64,000 nt of DNA from Carettochelys insculpta (lineage: Eukaryota; Chordata; Testudines; Carettochelyidae). A program made the translations under genes and the position numbers. Under the pieces are notes generated by a model that was not told the origin of the DNA, did not search any database, and saw nothing but the letters and a program-made list of their open reading frames with translations. Location: NCBI RefSeq assembly GCF_033958435.1, contig NC_134138.1, positions 191,429,298 to 191,493,297 on the forward strand, written 5' to 3'. This document shows, one piece after another, positions 58,220-64,000 of this stretch (within the stretch, counting starts at the first letter, position 1; the number at the start of each line of letters is the position of its first letter).

Positions 58220-58705
58220 TGTCTGCGATAATTACGAGCGTCAAAGGAAGGGAAGCAGTCCTTATAATGTGTGAGGCAGTTGAGGCCTCTGTTCATACCA
58301 TGTGTTAATGTGTCGAATTTGAATACATACTCTAACTCACAAATCTCTTGCTCTAATCTGTGTTAAATTACCTGTGTTCCAGGGTACAAATTCTCAGGTC
58401 TTTAACAGAATGGCCCACCCCATTGAAGTGTTCACTGGCTGGCTTATGTGTATTGAGTTTCTTGATGTCTGCTCTGTGTCCATTTATTCTTTGGTGAAGG
58501 TTTTGCCCAGTCTGTCCAATGTACATAGTGTCAGGGCATTGTTTGCACATAATGGCATATATAATGTTGGTGGAAGTGCATGAGAATGTGCCTTTGATCT
58601 TGTAACTAACATGGTAGGTCCAGTGTTGGTTGCAACAAACCTCACTGCCAACTTTGCCACATATTTATTCTGGAGATACCATCACTGGACCTAACCATGT
58701 TAGAA
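58208..58705 (-). mobile_element. Penelope-like copy, minus arm of a large inverted repeat
   Basis: This arm is the inverted match of 59225-59720. On the minus strand it runs from GGTTAGGTCCAGTGATGGTA through the GIY-YIG region to TAATTATCGCAGACAGGACA, where the MITE arm begins, so its tail is lost. It keeps a short insertion (tgatggtatctc) that the plus arm lacks, so the two arms have diverged or come from different copies. Confidence 0.8.
58368..58650 (-). pseudogene. GIY-YIG endonuclease domain of a Penelope-like element
   Basis: The open part reads MCKQCPDTMYIGQTGQNLHQ, then RINGHRADIKKLNTHKPASE and HFNGVGHSVKDLRICTLEHR. It retains YIG, the downstream arginine and the EHF glutamate of the GIY-YIG fold, with the preceding C-x2-C. 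A stop/deletion follows LEHR, where the plus copy continues into KFNNRLEQEICELEY. No reverse transcriptase is attached. Confidence 0.85.
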
Positions 58706-59224
58706 ATAGTGCTATGGATCTGGAAATGCTTTTTTGAAATAGCTTGGTTGCTATTTCAGAATGCATTTTGTGTGTATTCTGTTATTCTAAGATAAGATGT
58801 TTCAAAATAGCTGTTTTGAAACATCTTACTTTGAAACTGATATTACCTAAGGCTGAGGCCACATTAGCCCCTCCTTTTGGAAGGGCTATGGTAATGTGGC
58901 ACTTCGGAATATGCTAATGAGGTGTTTCCATTAATATGCAGTGCTTCATTAGCATAACGGCAGCAGCGTACACTTCGAAACTGCTGGTTTCTAAATGCAC
59001 ACACCCTGATTTCAAAAGCCCCTTGATCCCATCTGGTTTTGGGAAGTAGGGGCTTTTGAAATCAGGGGGTCATTTTGAAAGGCCCCTGGCTATATGGGGG
59101 GTGTGCATTTTGAAACAGCTATTTTGAAACATTTTATTTCAGAATAACAGAATACACTCAAAATGCATTCTGAAATAGCACCCAAGCTATTTCAAAAAAG
59201 CATTTCAGATCCGTAGCACTATTT
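58706..59224. mobile_element. Nested palindromic MITEs at the centre of the Penelope inverted repeat
   Basis: The outer arms 58720-58840 and 59100-59224 are inverted copies of each other: GAAATAGCTTGGTTGCTATT with TTCAGAATGCATTTTGTGTG on the left, mirrored by CAAAATGCATTCTGAAATAG on the right. Between them is a second, partial MITE from about 58852 (GCTGAGGCCACATTAGCCCC) with its own hairpin, where 'ctgatttcaaaagcccc' faces 'ggggcttttgaaatcagg'. The symmetric outer arms continue without a break into the two Penelope arms through ATAGTGCTATGGATCT and its inverse. Confidence 0.65.
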
Positions 59225-59895
59225 CTCACATGATTAGGTCCAGAATAAATACGTGGACAAAGTTGGCAGCGGGGTTTGTTGCAACTGGACCTACCATGTT
59301 AGTTACAAGATCAAAGGCACATTCTCATGCACTTCCAGCAACATTATATATGCTATTATGTGCGGACAATGCCCTGACACTATGTACATTGGACAGACTC
59401 AGCAAAACCTTCGCCAAAGAATAAGTGGACACAGAGCAGACATCAAGAAAATCAACACACATAAGCCAGTCAGTGAACACTTCAATGGGGTGGGCCATTC
59501 TGTTAAAGACCTGAGAATCTGTATCCTAGAACACAGGAAATTTAACAACAGATTAGAGCAAGAGATTTGTGAGTTAGAGTACATATTCAAATTCAACACA
59601 TTAACACACGGTATGAACAGAGACATCAACTACCTCACACATTACAAGGACTGCTCCCCTTCCTTTGACACACATAATTATCGCAGACAGGACAATTTGC
59701 ATCCCCCCACCTCTCACCCTCTTCCTTCAGTCCTATTTGATTTGTCAGTTTTCATTGCATTTTTTTTTGGTCCTTTGTATTTATAAACGTCAGTCAGTAT
59801 TGGTCTGATACAGTGGGTCTGTCTCGAGAGAGTTCATCACCGAATAAATCATTTTGTTAGTCTTTAAAGTGCTACATTTCTGCTATTTTGATCAC
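59225..59895 (+). mobile_element. Penelope-like copy with complete 3' end, plus arm
   Basis: It starts at the inverted-repeat junction near GATTAGGTCCAGAATAAATA, carries the endonuclease region, a short C/T-rich spacer (59700-59730), and the tail GTGGGTCTGTCTCGAGAGAG, ATAAATCATTTTGTTAGTC, TTAAAGTGCTACATTTCTGC. It links the GIY-YIG coding sequence directly to the tails found as short fragments elsewhere in this window, and is the basis for calling those Penelope-like. Confidence 0.85.
59253..59690 (+). pseudogene. GIY-YIG endonuclease domain of a Penelope-like element, best preserved copy
   Basis: The open frame runs 177 codons (59253-59786), of which about 145 match the family: FSCTSSNIIYAIMCGQCPDT, YIGQTQQNLRQRISGHRADI, THKPVSEHFNGVGHSVKDLR, KFNNRLEQEICELEYIFKFN and MNRDINYLTHYKDC. 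It has the C-x2-C pair, the YIG tyrosine, the arginine of R-x2-G-H and the EHF glutamate, so the known catalytic positions look intact. The upstream reverse transcriptase is missing, so this is the C-terminal domain of a truncated copy. Whether the frame is transcribed cannot be told. Confidence 0.88.
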
Positions 59896-59980
59896 ATGAT
59901 GTTCAGGTGCACTGTTTCTGGTGTACATGAGATCCTTCTATGACACTTTGGGGAGATTATATATAACAGTGTGGTGGGAA

Positions 59981-60261
59981 AGTGAGTTACATTATGAGGA
60001 CCTTCTGACAGTTGGCATTGAAGAGTTCCTGTGGCCATAGATACAGTGTAAAGAAATTTTGGATTCTAATCAAACTTCTTTTAAAAAAAAGAAAGAAGCA
60101 GGAAATCTGTGTTACTTTCTGAGAAAGGCCAGGTACTTTCAAGGCACTATGGGCTAGTGGGCAGGGCACAGGACTAGAACTCAGGACCTTAGTTTTATTT
60201 CCAGCTGTGCCACTTAGAAGCTGTGCGACTTTACGCAAGTCAGGCCACCTCAGTTTCCTTT
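59981..60261 (+). repeat. Left arm of a flank inversion, containing a MIR SINE
   Basis: About 280 bp, inverted and repeated at 60498-60772. It includes CTTCTGACAGTTGGCATTGA, ATCTATGGCCACAGG (reverse) words, and a MIR-like core with CAGCTGTGCCACTTAGAAGC, TGTGCGACTTTACGCAAGTC and CACCTCAGTTTCCTT. The sequence is not a transposon terminus; it is ordinary flanking DNA of the MITE that follows. Confidence 0.85.
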
Positions 60262-60273
60262 TCCACACTTTGG

Positions 60274-60497
60274 CTATGTCTACACTAGCCAAAAACTTCG
60301 AAATGGCCATGCAAATGGCCATTTCGAAGTTTACTAATGATAATACATATTACTAATGATGAATACATATTCAGCGCTTCATTAGCATGCGGGTGGCCGC
60401 GGCACTTCGAAATTGAGGCGGCTCGCCGCCGCACGGCTCATCCCGACAGGGCTCCTTTTCGAAAGGACCCTGCCTACTTTTAAGTCCCCTTATTCCT
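60274..60497 (+). mobile_element. Half of a palindromic Harbinger-type MITE
   Basis: GGCTATGTCTACACTAGCCA, TTCGAAATGGCCATGCAAAT, CATTAGCATGCGGGTGGCCG and CTACTTTTAAGTCCCCTTAT follow the left arm of the 436-bp palindrome at 33669-34104, with a small local duplication (actaatgat words at 60333-60360). The similarity stops at CCTTATTCC, which is where that palindrome's dyad centre begins. The right arm is absent, and inverted flank DNA takes its place. Confidence 0.85.
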
Positions 60498-60772
60498 AAA
60501 GGAAACTGAGGTGGCCTGACTTGCCTAAAGTCACACAGCTTCTAAGTGGCACAGCTGGAAATAGAATTAAGGTCCTGAGTTCTAGTCCTGTGCCCTGCCC
60601 ACTAGCCCATAGTGCCTTGAAAGTACCTGGCCTTTCTCAGAAAGTCACACAGATTTCCTGCCTTTTTTTTTTAAAGTTTGATTAGAATCCAAAATCTCTT
60701 TACACTGTATCTATGGCCACAGGAACCCTTCAATGCCAACTGTCAGAAGGTCCCCATAATGTATTCCTCAAA
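60498..60772 (-). repeat. Right arm of the flank inversion
   Basis: Inverted copy of 59981-60261, with scattered substitutions and a few small indels. It starts AAAGGAAACTGAGGTGGCCT immediately after the half-MITE and ends near CATAATGTATTCCTCA. The last 12 bases before the MITE on the left (ttccacacttt) are not represented. Confidence 0.85.
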
Positions 60773-60779
60773 ATTCTGA

Positions 60780-60905
60780 AGTTGCCTCAGAGGAGAATTA
60801 GCTTAATGAAGCATTGCATATGTACTGCAGCACTTCATTAATAGTCTCCCGACACCCTACTTACCATCCTCCCTTTGAAGTAGGGAGTTAGTGGAGACAC
60901 AGCAT
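60780..60905. mobile_element. MITE right-end remnant
   Basis: It contains AATGAAGCATTGCATATGTA, GCAGCACTTCATTAATAGTC and then TTTGAAGTAGGGAGTTAGTG with GAGACACAGC, the decayed right terminal repeat of the TTCGAA family. The left end is not visible. Confidence 0.5.
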
Positions 60906-63066
60906 AGGACTACTACTATATTAAGCAACTTGACATGTAGATCATCCTGCTAAAGAACATCAGTCATGGGCTCATTGAAAACAGTGGGAATTTGCCTTTG
61001 ACTTCACTTGGAAAATAATTGGCCCCCCCCGCACTAGAAAAAGAATAATAATGTAATTCACATGTATACTTTTGCAATGCTTGGCATTGATTGACACCTT
61101 TTTAAAAGCACAAACAATGCATTATTTATTTTGGTTTATAAAATAATAATAGCAAGTGCTTGTTCCAGGCCCCGGGTGCCCCTCATAATCAGAAAACTGT
61201 ACTAAATCAAATAGAAAAATGGACCAAAAATAAACTAGATCAGTCTCTCCTTGTAATACAACAGAAACAGTTTATGAACAAGCATAATCACAAACATCTA
61301 TTAACCCAGACTGTAGCCTCTTCCCTGAAATACCTGAGTAAAGAGATGGGCCTGATAGATTCAGAAAGAAAGCAAACTCCAGAATTAAGGGGTCTTCCTT
61401 TGGTCTCTCCTGCCACCAGCTCCCCACATTAAAGAAACAAATCAGACACTCCTGAAACACTACCAGGTTGCTCAAATAGGAGGGGACATATTTTCTGGGG
61501 TAATCCACAAACCTCATCTTATATTAATAGGGCTATGCTGATTTAAACCAGGTGAGGATAAAGCCTTATTGAGTTTGTGACAGATATGGTCAGGCCTAAA
61601 ACCATGGTTGCACTGCATTATGATGGTCTCATGTCATTGTAGCCCACTATGGAGAAAGAGATACAACCGTTAACTTTTATGGAGCTCTATGTCCCCAGAC
61701 AAACACAATAGTTTCTTAAGTGGGGTTTTGTGACACATATTATTCTTACTATATTTGTGTCCCTTACTGCATATTCCTCTCCCCAAATAAAGGGTTAGAT
61801 GCTGGTTGTATTTTAGCCTCAGCACAAGGTATGATAGGGAACATGGCACCTTTATCCTACCTTTTATGTCTGAGTTGCAAATGGCCAGGATCTCTGTTGT
61901 TTTAAAGAGAGCAAGCTGCAGAGGAGTCGTAGCACTGCCCGCTCAGCACTAGCATTATGAAACCCAAAACATCAGCATTTGGCTGGGTGCTGCCATTGTT
62001 CCCCAGCACTGATGACCAAATATTAAAAAAACCCCAAACAAACAAACAAACAAACAAACAAACAAAAATGTTGTAGAAGTTGCTACTTATTCTTGCTCAT
62101 TCTTTTCCCATGTTCCTGGAGGCCTTCTACCAGCTTCTGTTCCTTGCAGGGAGTTTGCCCCCAGGAATTATCACTGGTTAATGCCCCCTGGCACTACCTC
62201 CTCATGGAACAGTAGCTGCTAAAGTCACAAAAGAACAGTTTAATAAAATGGACAGCATTTTTTAAAAAAAGAGAGAGATAAAACCTCTGCTAAACTTCCT
62301 CCACGACTACTACCAGGCCAGATATGAGGGAGGCAGCACGTGCCCTGAAGTGGACAGTCTACTATGAGTATGGGGCAGTTCAGAAACTTTGGCTGAGGAT
62401 AGTTTATCTTGAAGATCCTAAGTTGTAAGACACAGGAGCCCTGCTTCCTTCATGGCGCCCTAAACCGCTCCACTCAAATGAGGCCATACAAAGACTGGAA
62501 AGATTCAGGTTTGCAGGCTTTCTGTGGCTTTCTGTTGCTTTCCCACATACTCTCTTCCTTAAGCCAGAGAATATGATATGGCTCTTGGTGATGAGGTTCA
62601 CTAATAAGAAGTCTGACTCATTGCATTAAGGCAGGATATTTCCACGGCTAATTAACTAATATAACTGCAGGATTTGCAAATACCATTTTGTAAGATCTTA
62701 CAACCAGTTTTCAGCCTTAGCATGATTATGTAGATCACAAAATAACACAGGAATGATTTACCATGACAATGAGGTTTTTATAGCATCTGATTAAATATGA
62801 ATATCTTTATAAATGACCCACCTTTCTAGCTTTTCCTTTTAGGACAAAACTATGTTAAATGTTTCATTTGCAGTAATACTCCATTTCAGAACAGCTTTTC
62901 CCATGATACACACTATGCTCATTTGCTCACTGACTGACAAAATAAACAGCTTAAATAAAATGCTGTATGACAGCTTCTTTATCCTGGAAGGGTGACTACT
63001 AGCATTTGTGTTGATAGTATAATCTAAAATAATAAACTTGAGAAATTGTCAGGCAAATAAAAATTC
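60906..63066. other. Unassigned non-coding sequence
   Basis: No gene recognised. It contains a poly-C run near 61023-61031 and the (AAAC)n tract given separately. Confidence 0.35.
62033..62067. repeat. (AAAC)n microsatellite
   Basis: About eight aaac units preceded by aaaaaaccccaaac. Confidence 0.9.
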
Positions 63067-63068
63067 TA

Positions 63069-63395
63069 CAGGTTGAACCTCTCTAATTCAGAACTCTCTC
63101 ATTCATCAAACTCGGTAATCTGGTATTATTTTAATTAGCCAAACAACCACTTAGCGTGGGTGTGGCCAAGTTTCCCATGGTCCCATAAAGTTTGTTTATA
63201 GCCACCAGTCCTGCGTGTCAGTGTTCTGTGCTGTTCTTTAGCTGTAATTTACCCCCTAAATGTCTTCTAAGAGTCCAGTAAGCAGTGGAAGTGTTTGTAA
63301 TGTGCTAGAAAATATTGACCTCCCATCATCCGGCAAATTCTCTTGCTGGGCACTGGTCAGGTCCCAAAGGTGCCAGACAAGAGAGATTCATCCTG
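63069..63395 (+). mobile_element. pogo/Tigger-like MITE, both ends present, 327 bp
   Basis: The left end CAGGTTGAACCTCTCTAATT is the inverse of the right end AAGAGAGATTCATCCTG, and TA flanks both sides (63067-63068 and 63396-63397). The middle has CCCATGGTCCCATAAAGTTT, CAGCCACCAGTCCTGCGTGT and GCTGTAATTTACCCCCTAAA. No coding sequence. It serves as the reference for the truncated copies at 1360-1498 and 21901-22182. Confidence 0.85.
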
Positions 63396-63397
63396 TA

Positions 63398-63898
63398 TTA
63401 TGTACATGTAAGTTGTTGATTCTATAGATGAAAAGTTCACTTTTTTCCTGCAGTTACAATTATTTAATGAGACATGGGTACTACAGTAACTCCCCTCTTC
63501 ACAGTTCTTATATTCTTGAAATTAATACAATTCTATGAAAAATATTAGCCCACTCAAGTGAAAAGATGTGACTGAAAACTAATATATTCCACTGTACAAG
63601 CTGGATTTTATTCTACATTGGTATGCAGAGGTTATATAGCTATTTGGAAAAGCATGAAATAATGTTATTTTTAAAAAGAATATTAATATGTCTGATAATG
63701 AGAATTTATTTTAATATATGAAAGAGGTTTTGATATAATTTTACTAATATATAAACATATTCGCCAAATACTTACTGTATTTGGTCTCATTATTTCAGTC
63801 TGCCTTTAGTTTATTTGGCACAGAATTGTAAATGTTGTACCTTTTTGTCCTTTTTAATTCTTGTACTGGCATTAACCAGTTACTTAGATAGTTGCTTT
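63398..63898. other. Unassigned AT-rich sequence
   Basis: No gene or repeat recognised. Confidence 0.35.
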
Positions 63899-63900
63899 AG

Positions 63901-64000
63901 ACCAGTGGTTCTTAACTTTTACTGCAGCCTGCACCTTCTTGGTTCTCAAACTATGTTCTCGCATCCCTTATCAAAAATCAAATATGTTCTCAGACCCCTT
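63901..64000 (+). mobile_element. hAT (Charlie-like) element start, cut by the window edge
   Basis: It opens with ACCAGTGGTTCTTAACTTTT, the CAGTGGTTCTCAACC-type terminal repeat, then 'cttggttctcaaactatgtt'. The element continues past the window. Confidence 0.5.

Noticed and set aside
1..64000. CRISPR arrays, bacterial operons, phage or retroviral genes
   Set aside because: None seen. Spaced direct repeats, ribosome binding sites, LTR pairs or gag/pol/env-type frames are absent, and the window is vertebrate DNA.

Overview
The window looks like nuclear DNA from a reptile, most likely a hidden-necked (cryptodiran) turtle. Four signs point there: CR1 LINE 3' ends, a tRNA-derived SINE at about 26.64-26.80 kb that resembles the turtle Cry-type SINE, Penelope-like retroelements with GIY-YIG endonuclease remnants, and many palindromic DNA-transposon derivatives with 'TGTCTACAC' ends and TTCGAA-rich arms. 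These family names come from recall, not a database search. I see no bacterial genes, operons, CRISPR arrays, rRNA or intact tRNA genes. No complete host protein-coding gene is visible, and almost all the long open frames fall inside transposon relics, palindromes or the CpG island.

The one gene-like landmark is a strong CpG island at about 43.90-45.13 kb. On the minus strand it has a CCAAT box, GC boxes and a good splice donor (CAAG|GTAAAT at 44034/44033). I read it as a probable promoter plus non-coding first exon of an unidentified gene running leftward, so that 1-44 kb may be its first intron. The stretch 37.4-43.6 kb next to it is poor in recent repeats.

Layout: 0.1-4.7 kb, scattered MITE and pogo-like fragments; 8.07-12.33 kb, a non-autonomous Harbinger-type element followed by a 3.4-kb Harbinger relic that still shows pieces of its transposase and Myb-like protein and carries a LINE 3' end in its right terminal repeat; 13.6-21.2 kb, Penelope-like and CR1 copies; 25.4-27.6 kb, a hAT element nested in a MITE, another MITE, the SINE and a CR1 end; 29.7-37.4 kb, a series of palindromic MITEs including a near-perfect 436-bp palindrome; 43.9-45.1 kb, the CpG island; 48.1-52.1 kb, a MITE, a Penelope copy, a pogo-like element and a CR1 copy; 58.1-60.9 kb, two adjacent large inverted repeats; 63.07-63.40 kb, an intact pogo-like MITE.

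The least expected signal is structural. Five Penelope-like loci (15.28-16.65, 19.39-20.06, 20.99-21.17, 49.18-49.80 and 58.2-59.9 kb) consist of two truncated copies or pieces facing head-to-head. At one of them the whole pair is bracketed by a single near-identical short direct repeat, as if it had inserted as one unit. Next to the last of these, half of a palindromic MITE (60.27-60.50 kb) ends almost exactly at its dyad centre and is followed by an inverted copy of about 275 bp of its own left flank, including a MIR SINE. Together they suggest repeated creation of inverted DNA by template switching or hairpin processing.
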